Of a DNA stretch of 64,000 nucleotides, positions 53,875 through 63,395 are shown in pieces. The notes under the pieces are model-generated. The model searched no databases. It saw only the letters and a program-made list of their open reading frames with translations, and had not been told where the DNA came from. Every line of letters starts with the position of its first letter. Position 1 is the first letter of the stretch. The translations under genes and the position numbers were made by a program. Source of the stretch: Arthrobacter sp. B1I2 (GTDB taxonomy: Bacteria > Actinomycetota > Actinomycetes > Actinomycetales > Micrococcaceae); contig NZ_JAUSYC010000001.1 in assembly GCF_030816485.1 (NCBI RefSeq), forward strand, positions 3,224,001-3,288,000, read 5' to 3'.

Positions 53875-54383
53875 CCGTTCTGTGTGGCGGTTGAGGCTGG
53901 CAGTGCAGCTCCGGTCGTGCGGCCCGGACCCGGGCACGGCGCGAAGAGAGGAAATGCTTCAGGTGCGTGCAACAGCCGGGGCACCCCGGGCGGCGATAGG
54001 GATGCACACCCGGCGTTGGCCTCCAATTATCATACCGCGCCGCCGGGCCTTCCCCGGCCCCGCGATATGCGCACTTGATTGCTCGCGGGCCCATTCGAGC
54101 AGATTAACTCAACCCTCCGGAATGGTGATTCACAAAAGGGGAAATTGCGTCCAAAACGTGAGATTCAGGCCGCCTGCAGTATGGAGAAGAGCTAAGCTGT
54201 CACCAGATCAGCACGCAGCAAGAAAGCGGTGGAAAACGCATTCCCGTTGCTGTCCGTGACTGAATGCAAGGATCAACGTTTCGATGGTGAACGGCTGGTA
54301 CACACCGCAGCGGGCGCCAACAGCGCGCCCTTGAACGGATCCTGTGTACCACCGCCACCAGCACAGAGAGGGGCCCGGTTTTC
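53875..54383. other. Intergenic region between divergent ctaB and tkt
   Basis: About 510 nt without a supported gene. It is AT-richer than its flanks around 54080-54260 and must contain the tkt promoter. TAAGCT at about 54195-54200 is a candidate -10. The last 90 nt before tkt fold into the stem-loop at 54297-54350. Short open frames here have no ribosome site or recognisable product. Confidence 0.5.
54297..54350 (+). other. Structured 5' leader candidate of tkt
   Basis: GGTACACA (54297-54304) pairs exactly with TGTGTACC (54343-54350). Between them GGGCGC (54312-54317) pairs with GCGCCC, forming a second stem. The structure ends 33 nt before the tkt start, so it would lie in the mRNA leader. 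It could equally be an operator with an unusual spacer. Confidence 0.4.
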
Positions 54384-56510
54384 GTGCCACATTTGGAAGA
54401 GCAAGAACTGTCATGGACCAGCTTGGACCAGCGGGCGGTGGACACCATCCGCGTCCTGGCCGCCGACGCCGTGGAGAAGGTGGGCAACGGCCATCCCGGC
54501 ACCGCCATGAGCCTGGCCCCGGCCGCCTACCTGCTTTTCCAGAAGCTGATGCGCCACGATCCCCGTGATCCGCAGTGGCTGGGCCGCGACCGCTTCATCC
54601 TGTCCCCCGGCCATACCTCCCTCACGCTCTACATCCAGTTGTTCCTTTCCGGCTACGGGCTGGAACTGAAGGACCTGGAGGCACTGCGCACCTGGGGTTC
54701 ACTCACCCCTGGACACCCTGAGTACAAGCACACCGCCGGCGTGGAGATCACCACCGGCCCGCTGGGCCAGGGCCTCGCGTCTTCGGTGGGCTTCGCCTAC
54801 TCGCAGCGCCGCCAGCGCGGCCTGTTCGACGCCGACGCTCCCGCTGGCCAGTCGCCGTTCGACCACACCATCTGGGTCATCGCTTCCGACGGCGACCTCC
54901 AGGAAGGCGTCACGGCCGAGGCTTCCTCGCTGGCCGGCCACCAGGAACTCGGGAACCTCGTAGTCATCTATGACGAGAACCACATCTCCATCGAGGACGA
55001 CACCGACATCTCGTTCACCGAGGATGTCCTGAAGCGCTACGAGGCCTACGGCTGGCACACCCAGCGGGTGGACTGGACCCGGACCGGCGAATACAAGGAA
55101 GACGTCCAGGAGCTCTACACAGCCCTGCTCGCCGCCAAGGCCGAGACCTCCAAGCCGTCCATCATCTCGCTGCGGACCATCATCGGCTACCCGGCGCCCA
55201 AGAAGCAGAACACCGGCAAGATCCATGGCTCCGCCCTCGGCGCCGACGAAGTCGCCGCATTGAAGGAAGTTCTGGGCTTCGATCCCGCCAAGGCCTTTGA
55301 GGTGGACCAGGAAGTCCTGAACCACGCCCGCCAGGTGGTGGAGCGCGGCGCCGCCGAGCGCAAGGAATGGGAAGAGTCCTTCAACGCCTGGCAGGCAGCC
55401 AACCCCGAGGGCGCGGCGCTCCTGCAGCGTATCGAAGCACAGGAACTTCCCGAAGGCGTGGACGCAGCCCTCCCGGTCTTCCCGGCCGGCAAGGACGTCT
55501 CCACCCGCGCGGCATCCGGCAAGGTCCTCAATGCCCTGGGCCCGGTCCTGCCCGAACTGTGGGGCGGCTCCGCCGATCTGGCCGAGTCCAACAACACCAC
55601 CATTGAGGGCTCGCCGTCCTTCGTGCCGGCCTCCAAGCAGACCGATGCCTGGTCCGGCAACCCGTACGGCCGCGTGCTGCACTTCGGCATCCGCGAGCAC
55701 GCCGCTGCCTCGATCGTGAACGGCATCAGCCTGGCGGGCAACACCCGCGCATTCTCCGGCACCTTCCTGATCTTCAGCGACTACCAGCGCCCCGCCATCC
55801 GCCTCGGTGCTCTGATGGGCGCTCCGTCGCTGTACGTCTGGACGCACGACTCCATCGGCCTGGGCGAGGACGGCCCCACCCACCAGCCGGTGGAGCAACT
55901 CGCCTCGCTGCGCGCCATCGTGGGCCTGGACGTGGTACGCCCCGGCGACGCCAACGAGGTGGCAGCCGCCTGGAAGACCATGCTGGAAAACCACGGCAAC
56001 CCGGCAGGCATCGTCCTGACGCGCCAGAACATCCCTACCTGGGAACGCGGCGTGGGCGACGCGGACGGTGACACCTTCGCGTCCACGGCGGGTGTGGCAA
56101 AGGGCGGCTACGTCCTGGCCGAGGCATCGAAAGACGGCGCCACGGTGCCGGCCGACGTGATCCTCATTGCCACCGGTTCCGAGGTCCAGCTGGCCGTCCA
56201 GGCCCGCGAAGCCCTCCAGGCCGACGGCATCGCGGCCCGCGTTGTCTCCATGCCGTGTGTTGAGTGGTTCAAGAAGCAGGACGCCGCCTACCGCGAGTCC
56301 GTCCTGCCCGCCGCCGTCAAGGCACGCGTCTCGGTGGAAGCCGGGCTGGCCTTGGGCTGGCGTGAATTCGTCGGCGATGCCGGCCGTTCCGTGAGCCTCG
56401 AGCACTACGGCGCTTCCGCTGACTACAAGCGCCTCTTCCAGGAGTTCGGCATCACGGCAGAAGCAGTGGCTGCCGCCGCCAAGGACTCCCTCTCCAGCCT
56501 CCAGGCCTGA
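54384..56510 (+). CDS. tkt: Transketolase
   Basis: 708 aa. Transfers two-carbon units between pentose phosphates and glycolytic sugars using thiamine diphosphate. TPP-binding residues lie in [22 protein letters not shown], the GDGDLQEG...-like [14 protein letters not shown] with Asn/Asp for Mg, and the pyrimidine domain with [14 protein letters not shown] and [19 protein letters not shown]. Start GTG at 54384; AGAGGGG lies about 10 nt upstream. The TTG at 54393 is an alternative start giving the common LEEQELSW N terminus. First gene of the pentose-phosphate operon. Confidence 0.96.
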   Translation: MPHLEEQELSWTSLDQRAVDTIRVLAADAVEKVGNGHPGTAMSLAPAAYLLFQKLMRHDPRDPQWLGRDRFILSPGHTSLTLYIQLFLSGYGLELKDLEALRTWGSLTPGHPEYKHTAGVEITTGPLGQGLASSVGFAYSQRRQRGLFDADAPAGQSPFDHTIWVIASDGDLQEGVTAEASSLAGHQELGNLVVIYDENHISIEDDTDISFTEDVLKRYEAYGWHTQRVDWTRTGEYKEDVQELYTALLAAKAETSKPSIISLRTIIGYPAPKKQNTGKIHGSALGADEVAALKEVLGFDPAKAFEVDQEVLNHARQVVERGAAERKEWEESFNAWQAANPEGAALLQRIEAQELPEGVDAALPVFPAGKDVSTRAASGKVLNALGPVLPELWGGSADLAESNNTTIEGSPSFVPASKQTDAWSGNPYGRVLHFGIREHAAASIVNGISLAGNTRAFSGTFLIFSDYQRPAIRLGALMGAPSLYVWTHDSIGLGEDGPTHQPVEQLASLRAIVGLDVVRPGDANEVAAAWKTMLENHGNPAGIVLTRQNIPTWERGVGDADGDTFASTAGVAKGGYVLAEASKDGATVPADVILIATGSEVQLAVQAREALQADGIAARVVSMPCVEWFKKQDAAYRESVLPAAVKARVSVEAGLALGWREFVGDAGRSVSLEHYGASADYKRLFQEFGITAEAVAAAAKDSLSSLQA

Positions 56511-56536
56511 AACCCAAACTTTTAGGAGTTACAGAA

Positions 56537-57652
56537 ATGACGACACCCACCCAGCAGCTCTCCGACGCCGGAGTCTCCATCTGGCTCGACGACCTTTCCC
56601 GCGGACGCCTGGAAACCGGCACGCTCCGCAAGCTCATTGAAGAAAAGAACGTGGTTGGCGTGACTACCAACCCCTCCATCTTCCACGCGGCCATCACCTC
56701 CGGTACTGACTACGACCACATCATTGCCGGCAAGGCAGCAGAAGGCGCCAGCGTGGAGGACACGATCTTCGAGATCACCACCACCGACGTCGCTGACGCC
56801 TGCGACCTGTTCGCACCGGTAGCGGCAGCCAGCAAGGGCATTGACGGCCGGGTTTCCATCGAGGTTGATCCCCGCCTGGCCTGGGACACTGCAGGAACCA
56901 TCGCGGAGGCCAAGCACCTCTCCCAGCGCGTCAACAAGGACAACGTCCTCATCAAGATCCCGGCAACGATCGAAGGCCTCGGCGCCATCACGGCCACCCT
57001 GGCCGAGGGCATCAGCGTCAACGTGACCCTGATCTTCTCGCTGGAGCGTTACCGCGCGGTCATCAACGCCTTCCAGGCCGGCCTGGAGCAGGCCAGGGAA
57101 AACGGCCACGACCTCTCGAAGATCCACTCCGTGGCCTCGTTCTTCGTCTCCCGCGTGGACTCCGAAATCGACAAGCGCCTCGACAAGATTGGCACCGACG
57201 AGGCCAAGGCCCTCAAGGGCAAGGCAGGCCTTGCCAACGCCCGCCTGGCCTACCAGGTCTACGAAGAGCTCTTCGCCACCGAACGCTGGGCCCTGCTGGC
57301 CGACGCCGGTGCGCTCCCCCAGCGTCCCCTGTGGGCTTCCACCGGCGTGAAGGATCCGGCCTACCCGGACACTCTCTACGTCACCGAGCTCGTTGCCCCC
57401 GGCGTGGTGAACACCATGCCGGAAAAGACCCTGGATGCCACCTTCGACCACGGCGTGGTGACCGGTGACACCGTCAGGGGCACCTATGACGAGGCGAACG
57501 CCACGCTGGATGCCCTGGAAAAGCTGGGGATCTCCTACAACGACGTCGTGGCACTCCTCGAGACCGAAGGCCTGGACAAGTTCGTGGCCAGCTGGAAGGA
57601 ACTCCTCGCCGACGTCGAAGGCGCCCTCGCCTCTGCACGGAAGGCTTCCTAA
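56537..57652 (+). CDS. tal: Transaldolase
   Basis: 371 aa, the long class typical of actinobacteria. Moves dihydroxyacetone units between sugar phosphates. [15 protein letters not shown], the Schiff-base lysine in [32 protein letters not shown] and [19 protein letters not shown] are family motifs. AGGAG lies 8 nt before the ATG. 26 nt after tkt and 5 nt before pgi. Confidence 0.96.
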   Translation: MTTPTQQLSDAGVSIWLDDLSRGRLETGTLRKLIEEKNVVGVTTNPSIFHAAITSGTDYDHIIAGKAAEGASVEDTIFEITTTDVADACDLFAPVAAASKGIDGRVSIEVDPRLAWDTAGTIAEAKHLSQRVNKDNVLIKIPATIEGLGAITATLAEGISVNVTLIFSLERYRAVINAFQAGLEQARENGHDLSKIHSVASFFVSRVDSEIDKRLDKIGTDEAKALKGKAGLANARLAYQVYEELFATERWALLADAGALPQRPLWASTGVKDPAYPDTLYVTELVAPGVVNTMPEKTLDATFDHGVVTGDTVRGTYDEANATLDALEKLGISYNDVVALLETEGLDKFVASWKELLADVEGALASARKAS

Positions 57653-57657
57653 CACCT

Positions 57658-59289
57658 ATGAGCACTCTCAGCTACGACGCCACCGGCGCAGCCCAGCAGG
57701 CACTTGAACAGCACCTGCCCGCCCTCGTCGAGGACCGGATTGCCACCCGGATCTTCGCCAAGGACCACACCCTGTGGGGTCCGGATGCCGAGTCCGAGTC
57801 GGCGGTCCGCCTCGGTTGGGTGGAGGCCGCATCCGTCTCACAGCCTTTGGTCAAGGACATCCTGGAACTCCGCGACGCCCTCCGCGCCGAGGGCGTCAGC
57901 AGGATCGTGCTCTGCGGCATGGGCGGATCCTCGCTGGCCCCCGAGGTCATCGCAGGCACCGCCGGCGTCGAGCTGACAGTGCTGGACAGCACCGACCCGG
58001 ACCAGGTCAGGGCTGCCCTCGCGGACCGGCTGGCAGAGACCGCCATCGTGGTCTCATCCAAGTCCGGCTCCACCCTGGAGACCGACTCGCAGCGGCGCAT
58101 TTTCGAGCAGGCCTTCACGGAGGCCGGCGTGGACGCCAAGAGCCGGATCATCATCGTGACGGACCCGGACTCGCCGCTGGACAAGGCATCCCGCGAAGCC
58201 GGCTACCGGGCAGTGTTCAACGCCGACCCCAACGTGGGCGGCCGCTACTCGGCCCTGACGGCATTCGGCCTGGTCCCCTCCGGCCTGGCCGGCGTGGACG
58301 TCCAGGCGTTCCTCGACGAGGCAGAGGAAGCTGCCGAGATCCTCAACGACGACGCCCCTGAGAACATCGGGCTGGCCCTGGGCACCGCCCTGGGGGGTAC
58401 CAGCCCGCTGCGGAACAAGATCGTCATCGCCGAGGACGGCTCCGGCATCGTTGGCTTCGCCGATTGGGCTGAGCAGCTCATCGCCGAATCCACCGGCAAG
58501 CTGGGCACCGGCGTCCTTCCCGTCGTCGCCGGCCCGCATGCCGCTGAGGTAACCGCCGGCGCCCCTGACGTCCTGGTGGTGCGGCTCGTGGCCGCGGATG
58601 CCGACGTCGAACTCGGTGACAACCAGGTGGCCATCGCAGGCGGCCTCGCCATGCAGATGATGGTGTGGGAGTTCGCCACTGCCGTTGCCGGTCGCCTGCT
58701 GGGAATCAACCCGTTCGACCAGCCCGACGTCGAGGCCGCCAAGGTGGCTGCGCGCGGGCTGCTGGACGCCCAGCCGGAACCCACGCCTGCGGCATTCGTT
58801 GACGGCGCCATTGAGGTCCGCGGCGGCGATTGGCTCGGGGACGCTGCCACCGCAGAGGGTGCCGTCAAGGCCCTGCTGGGCACCCTGGCTGAGGACAGCT
58901 ACCTGAGTGTCCAGGCGTACTTCGACCGGCTCGCTTTCGCCGGACTTGAGGGTATCCGGGACGAACTGGCGGCCGCCACGGGCCGCCCGGTGACGTTCGG
59001 CTGGGGCCCGCGGTTCCTGCACTCCACCGGCCAGTTCCACAAGGGCGGGCCGGCCATCGGCGTGTTCCTGCAGGTCACTGCCGCGCCCGCCGAGGACCTG
59101 GGAATCCCGGACCGGCCCTTCACCTTTGGCGAGCTCATCTCCGCCCAGGCTGCAGGCGACGCCCAGGTGCTGGGTGAGCACGGCCGTCCCGTGCTGCGCC
59201 TCCACCTCACCGACCGTGCCGCCGGCGTGGCGCAGCTGCAGGACGTTGTCGCTGCCCTGTCCACCCGCGCATCCGCTACCGAAAGCTAA
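57658..59289 (+). CDS. pgi: Glucose-6-phosphate isomerase
   Basis: 543 aa. Interconverts glucose-6-phosphate and fructose-6-phosphate. SIS-domain motifs: LCGMGGSSLAPEVIA, VVSSKSGSTLETDSQRRIF, DPNVGGRYSALTAFGLVP and GIPDRPFTFGELISAQAAGDA. The C terminus with HSTGQFHKGGPAIGVF carries the catalytic region. Located between tal and zwf, it links glycolysis to the pentose pathway; some actinobacteria have a second pgi elsewhere. Confidence 0.93.
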   Translation: MSTLSYDATGAAQQALEQHLPALVEDRIATRIFAKDHTLWGPDAESESAVRLGWVEAASVSQPLVKDILELRDALRAEGVSRIVLCGMGGSSLAPEVIAGTAGVELTVLDSTDPDQVRAALADRLAETAIVVSSKSGSTLETDSQRRIFEQAFTEAGVDAKSRIIIVTDPDSPLDKASREAGYRAVFNADPNVGGRYSALTAFGLVPSGLAGVDVQAFLDEAEEAAEILNDDAPENIGLALGTALGGTSPLRNKIVIAEDGSGIVGFADWAEQLIAESTGKLGTGVLPVVAGPHAAEVTAGAPDVLVVRLVAADADVELGDNQVAIAGGLAMQMMVWEFATAVAGRLLGINPFDQPDVEAAKVAARGLLDAQPEPTPAAFVDGAIEVRGGDWLGDAATAEGAVKALLGTLAEDSYLSVQAYFDRLAFAGLEGIRDELAAATGRPVTFGWGPRFLHSTGQFHKGGPAIGVFLQVTAAPAEDLGIPDRPFTFGELISAQAAGDAQVLGEHGRPVLRLHLTDRAAGVAQLQDVVAALSTRASATES

Positions 59290-59304
59290 GGCGCAGAAGC
59301 AACC

Positions 59305-60864
59305 ATGCCAGAAACTGAATACGGCAGGAAGGGCGCGGGCCGCGGGCGTAATCCGCTGCGCGATCCGCGTGACCGCCGTTTGAACCGGATTGCCGGTCCG
59401 TCGTCCTTGGTGCTCTTTGGGGTAACGGGTGACCTTGCCCGGAAAAAGCTGATGCCGGCTGTGTACGACCTCGCCAACCGTGGGTTGCTGCCGCCGAGTT
59501 TCGCGCTGGTAGGGTTCGCCCGCCGGGAGTGGGACAAGGAAGACTTCGCCGCGGAGGTGAAGGCATCGGTGCAGGCCCATGCCCGCACTCCTTTTGATGA
59601 GGCGGTATGGAACCAGTTGTCCGAGGGCATCCGTTTTGTCCAGGGCGAGTTCGACGACGACGCCGCGTTCGAGCGGTTGGGCGAGACGATCAAGGAACTC
59701 GACGACGTCCGCGGCACCCGCGGGAACCACGCGTTCTACCTGTCCATTCCGCCCAAGGCGTTCGAGCAGGTCTGCCGGCAGCTGTCCAAGCACGGCCTGG
59801 CGCAGGCCGAGGGGGACAAGTGGCGGCGTGTGGTGATCGAAAAGCCGTTCGGCCATGACCTGGAGTCGGCCCGGAAGCTGAACGACATCGTGGAGTCGGT
59901 ATTCCCGCCGGACGCGGTGTTCCGGATCGACCATTATTTGGGCAAGGAAACGGTGCAGAACATCCTGGCGCTGCGCTTCGCCAACCAGTTGTTCGAGCCG
60001 TTGTGGAACGCCAACTACGTGGACCACGTCCAGATCACCATGGCCGAGGACATCGGTACCGGCGGCCGGGCAGGGTATTACGACGGCGTGGGCGCGGCCC
60101 GCGACGTGATCCAGAACCACCTGCTGCAGCTGCTCGCGCTCACGGCAATGGAAGAACCAATCTCCTTCAACGCCGATGACCTGCGCGCGGAGAAGGAAAA
60201 GGTCCTCGCCGCGGTCAAACTCCCGGAGGACCTGTCCACGCACTCCGCGCGCGGGCAGTTCACCGGAGGCTGGCAGGGCGGCGAGCAGGTCCAGGGCTAC
60301 CTGGAGGAAGAAGGCATCCCGGCCGATTCCACCACCGAGACCTATGCGGCGATCCGCGTGGACATCCACACCCGCCGCTGGTCCGGCGTACCGTTCTACC
60401 TGCGCGCGGGCAAGCGGCTCGGCCGGCGGGTGACGGAGATCGCGGTGGTGTTCAAACGCGCACCGAACCTGCTGTTCCGCGACCACGGCGAGGATGACTT
60501 CGGCCAGAACGCCGTGGTCATCCGGGTCCAGCCTGACGAGGGCGTAACCATCCGGTTCGGGTCCAAGGTCCCGGGCACCCAGATGGAAGTCCGCGATGTG
60601 ACCATGGACTTCGGATATGGCCACTCCTTCACCGAATCGAGCCCGGAGGCTTACGAGCGGCTGATCCTGGACGTGCTCCTCGGTGAGCCGCCGCTGTTCC
60701 CGCGGCATGAGGAAGTGGAGCTCTCCTGGAAGATCCTTGACCCGTTCGAGGAATACTGGGCCTCCCTGGCCGAACAGCCCGAACCCTACGCCCCCGGCTC
60801 CTGGGGCCCGGCCTCTGCTGATGAGCTGCTGGCCCGTGACGGACGAACCTGGAGAAGGCCATGA
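59305..60864 (+). CDS. zwf: Glucose-6-phosphate dehydrogenase
   Basis: 519 aa. NADP-dependent oxidation of glucose-6-phosphate to 6-phosphogluconolactone. Coenzyme site VLFGVTGDLARKKLMPAVYDLA, substrate site RIDHYLGKETVQNILALRFAN with the catalytic His/Asp, and PFYLRAGKRLGRRVTEIAVVFK. The first 35 residues are Arg-rich and variable. The stop overlaps the opcA ATG (ATGA). Confidence 0.96.
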   Translation: MPETEYGRKGAGRGRNPLRDPRDRRLNRIAGPSSLVLFGVTGDLARKKLMPAVYDLANRGLLPPSFALVGFARREWDKEDFAAEVKASVQAHARTPFDEAVWNQLSEGIRFVQGEFDDDAAFERLGETIKELDDVRGTRGNHAFYLSIPPKAFEQVCRQLSKHGLAQAEGDKWRRVVIEKPFGHDLESARKLNDIVESVFPPDAVFRIDHYLGKETVQNILALRFANQLFEPLWNANYVDHVQITMAEDIGTGGRAGYYDGVGAARDVIQNHLLQLLALTAMEEPISFNADDLRAEKEKVLAAVKLPEDLSTHSARGQFTGGWQGGEQVQGYLEEEGIPADSTTETYAAIRVDIHTRRWSGVPFYLRAGKRLGRRVTEIAVVFKRAPNLLFRDHGEDDFGQNAVVIRVQPDEGVTIRFGSKVPGTQMEVRDVTMDFGYGHSFTESSPEAYERLILDVLLGEPPLFPRHEEVELSWKILDPFEEYWASLAEQPEPYAPGSWGPASADELLARDGRTWRRP

Positions 60865-61802
60865 TCGTTAACCTGCCGGACACCACCACCTCGAAGGTGT
60901 CCAAGAGACTCATGTCCCTGCGCGAGCAGGGCGGCGTGATTGCCCTGGGCCGGGTGCTGACCCTGGTGGTCGTGACCAAGTCCGGGCTCGAGGAAGAAGC
61001 GATCGAGGCCGCCAACGACGCCAGCCGGGAACACCCCTGCCGGATCATAGTGCTCGCCGACGCCGGGAAAGACGCCGAGGACCGGCTCGACGCCCAGATC
61101 AGGGTCGGCGGGGACGCTGGTGCGTCCGAGGTGATCGTGCTGCGCGGCTACGGCCAGCTCGCGCACGAATCCGAGTCCCTGGTGGCTGCGCTGCTCCTCC
61201 CGGACGCCCCGATCGTGGCCTGGTGGCCGCACGGTGCCCCGGAGAACGCCTGCGAAACCTCCATCGGGGCAATCGCGCACCGCCGGATCACCGACTCCGC
61301 GAACGAACCGGACCCGCAGGCCGCGCTGGAACGGATCCACCACACCTACAAGGCCGGTGACACCGACCTCGCCTGGACCCGGCTGACCAACTGGCGCATC
61401 CAGCTCGCCGCGGCCCTGGACGGAGTCGATTCCTCCCCGGTGACGGCTGTCGCGGTCGAAGGTGCCTCGGACTCACCCTCGACGATCCTGCTGGCGGCCT
61501 GGCTCACCCTGACCCTGGATGCACCCGTCACCATCGTGGCGGACCCCGCCGGGACCGGCATCCGCCGCGTCCGGCTCTCCCGCCCCGGCGGTGACGTCCA
61601 GCTCTTCCGTCCCGGACTGTCCGTAGCAGAACTGACCCAGCCGGGCCAGCCCGCCCAGCGGATCTCCCTGCCGCGCCGCAGCCTTCGCGACTGCCTTGCA
61701 GAGGAACTCCGCCGCCTCGACCCGGACGAAGTGTTTGGCGAAGTGATTACTATTGGACTGCCACGAACCAATCTAAGGAGCGTCCGACCCAGTGAGCGTT
61801 GA
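60861..61802 (+). CDS. opcA: Glucose-6-phosphate dehydrogenase assembly protein OpcA
   Basis: 313 aa. Starts MIVNLPDTTTSKVSKRLMSLREQGG, the family N terminus, and contains PIVAWWPHGAPENACETSIG and YKAGDTDLAWTRLTNWRIQLAAALD. OpcA is needed for active Zwf in cyanobacteria and actinobacteria. Translationally coupled to zwf at its start, and its end overlaps pgl by 11 nt. Confidence 0.95.
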   Translation: MIVNLPDTTTSKVSKRLMSLREQGGVIALGRVLTLVVVTKSGLEEEAIEAANDASREHPCRIIVLADAGKDAEDRLDAQIRVGGDAGASEVIVLRGYGQLAHESESLVAALLLPDAPIVAWWPHGAPENACETSIGAIAHRRITDSANEPDPQAALERIHHTYKAGDTDLAWTRLTNWRIQLAAALDGVDSSPVTAVAVEGASDSPSTILLAAWLTLTLDAPVTIVADPAGTGIRRVRLSRPGGDVQLFRPGLSVAELTQPGQPAQRISLPRRSLRDCLAEELRRLDPDEVFGEVITIGLPRTNLRSVRPSER

Positions 61803-62610
61803 CCCACGAGTAAGCATCCACCCTGATTCGTCCGTTCTCATGGCCGCCATCGCGGCACGCCTGATCACCAAGCTTGTTGATGTCCAGGACAAGTACGGCG
61901 AAGCCACCGTGGTGCTCACCGGGGGAACCGTGGGGATTGGCACGCTGAAGGCTGTTGCGGACTCACCGGCGGCGCCCGCCGTGGACTGGTCGAAGGTCAA
62001 CTTCTGGTGGGGCGACGAACGCTTTGTGGGGTCTGCGGATCCGGAGCGGAATTCCAGGCAGGCGTTTGACGCGCTGCTTTCCCGCATTCCGGTGGACCCG
62101 GAGCGGGTCCACTCCCCGGGTTCCTCCGATGAATTCAGCACTCCCGAGGAAGCAGCTGAGGACTATGCACGCCAGCTGCGGGAGGCCGCAGCAGCGGAGC
62201 ACGCGGCTGACATGTCCGACGACAGGCCGGAGGAGCCGTCACCGCTCCCCCGGCTCGACGTGGTGCTGCTCGGCGTGGGGCCTGACGCCCATATTGCCTC
62301 ACTGTTCCCGGAGCAGGCCGGGATCCGTGAAAAGGACCGCACGGTGGTGGGGGTGCGGAACTCCCCCAAGCCGCCGCCGCTGCGGATCTCGCTGACGCTG
62401 CCGGCCATCAATACGGCAGCGGAGGTGTGGATGGTTGTGGCCGGTGAGGATAAGGCCGGAGCAGTAGGACTCGCCCTGGCCGGAGCCAATCCGGTGCAGG
62501 TGCCCGCGTCCGGCCCGCGGGGAACATCCCGTACGCTGTGGCTGATCGATGAGAACGCCGCTTCACGTGTCCCGCAGCAGCTGGTCCGGAAGGATGCCGC
62601 GGGCGCGTAG
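61792..62610 (+). CDS. pgl: 6-phosphogluconolactonase
   Basis: 272 aa. Hydrolyses 6-phosphogluconolactone. Motifs: VLTGGTVGIGTLKAV, VNFWWGDERFVGSADPERNSRQA and VVLLGVGPDAHIASLFPEQ, plus ISLTLPAINTAAEVWMVVAGEDKA. The GTG at 61792 is preceded by AAGGAG 11 nt away. Last gene of the operon; its 3' end overlaps rbpA on the opposite strand by 48 nt. Confidence 0.94.
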   Translation: MSVDPRVSIHPDSSVLMAAIAARLITKLVDVQDKYGEATVVLTGGTVGIGTLKAVADSPAAPAVDWSKVNFWWGDERFVGSADPERNSRQAFDALLSRIPVDPERVHSPGSSDEFSTPEEAAEDYARQLREAAAAEHAADMSDDRPEEPSPLPRLDVVLLGVGPDAHIASLFPEQAGIREKDRTVVGVRNSPKPPPLRISLTLPAINTAAEVWMVVAGEDKAGAVGLALAGANPVQVPASGPRGTSRTLWLIDENAASRVPQQLVRKDAAGA

Positions 62611-62958
62611 CTTTTCCAGCGCTCCGGCCAGGACGTCTTCGGCGTCCTGGCCGGAGCGCCGTTCTTTAACGTATTCCAGATGGCTCTTGTAGCCGTCGTC
62701 GAACGGATCGTCAGGGGCCGCGGCCTGGCCGTCCCGGGAGGCAGGTCCGCCGCAGCGCCTGCAGTCCCAAATCTGGGGAATCTGGTCCTCGGGCATCTTC
62801 AGGAACACGGGCTGCGTCTCGTGCCCCTTGGCGCACCAATAGGACACCCGGATGCGCGGGAGGGGGCGCGAGGACGAGTCGTTCGAATGCAGGCTCGATC
62901 CGGACCCTGCCGTAACCCCTGCGCGCGTGCCCCGGAACCCTGATGCTGGATGGACCAT
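62563..62958 (-). CDS. rbpA: RNA polymerase-binding protein RbpA
   Basis: 131 aa. Binds primary sigma factor and RNA polymerase in actinobacteria and stabilises open complexes. Zinc ligands Cys42, His46, Cys66 and Cys69 (YWCAKGHETQP ... WDCRRCGGPA); the C-terminal sigma-interaction helix (AEDVLAGALEKLRARG) is present. The ATG at 62958 has AGGAG 6 nt upstream; the open frame upstream is not conserved. Convergent overlap with pgl. Confidence 0.95.
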   Translation of the reverse strand: MVHPASGFRGTRAGVTAGSGSSLHSNDSSSRPLPRIRVSYWCAKGHETQPVFLKMPEDQIPQIWDCRRCGGPASRDGQAAAPDDPFDDGYKSHLEYVKERRSGQDAEDVLAGALEKLRARGILPDQLLRDT

Positions 62959-63007
62959 AACGACTCCTGCCTCGAAGCGGTCGCCGGGGACCTGCAGCTT
63001 AAACGGA

Positions 63008-63039
63008 ACTGTGGCTGCCGGGAAACCGACAGCCACAGT
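63008..63039 (-). terminator. Hairpin after secG
   Basis: ACTGTGGCTG (63008-63017) pairs exactly with CAGCCACAGT (63030-63039) across a 12-nt loop, 50 nt past the secG stop on the minus strand and just upstream of rbpA. Confidence 0.7.
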
Positions 63040-63089
63040 CTAATTCGCAGGCCCGCCAGGCGGCAGGGCCTAAGGAACCTTGTCCAGGA

Positions 63090-63347
63090 TCAGGAATCCC
63101 CGGCCCCGCTGAACCGCATGATCAGGCCCAGGGCGATGATCACCACGCCCCACGTGACGCCCAGGATGACGGTGAAGCGGTTGAGGTTTCGTTCTGCCAC
63201 GCCCGAAGAGCCGAGGCCTGAGCTCATCCCGCCGCCGAACATATCGGACAACCCGCCGCCGCGTCCCTTGTGCAGGAGAATCAGCAGCGTCAGCAGGAGG
63301 CTGGTGATGCCCAGGAGGATCTGCAGAATGACATGAAGAACGTCCAC
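63090..63347 (-). CDS. secG: Preprotein translocase subunit SecG
   Basis: 85 aa with two membrane helices (VLHVILQILLGITSLLLTLLILLHKGRGGGLSDMFGGG and the second TVILGVTWGVVIIALGLIM). The HKGRGGGLSDMFGGG loop between them is the SecG signature. Part of SecYEG. Follows tpiA on the same strand, the usual actinobacterial order (gap-pgk-tpi-secG). Confidence 0.95.
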   Translation of the reverse strand: MDVLHVILQILLGITSLLLTLLILLHKGRGGGLSDMFGGGMSSGLGSSGVAERNLNRFTVILGVTWGVVIIALGLIMRFSGAGDS

Positions 63348-63395
63348 GACGGCCTTTCAGAAGTTGGGATTGCGGGAGTATGGGCTGGCTACGGA

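Noticed and set aside
54699..56405. 568-codon minus-strand open frame opposite tkt
   Set aside because: Antisense shadow of transketolase, His/Gly/Val-rich with no motif.
58054..60708. 884-codon open frame on the minus strand opposite pgi and zwf
   Set aside because: It lies antisense to two certain genes. Its length reflects high third-position GC, and its protein has no recognisable domain.
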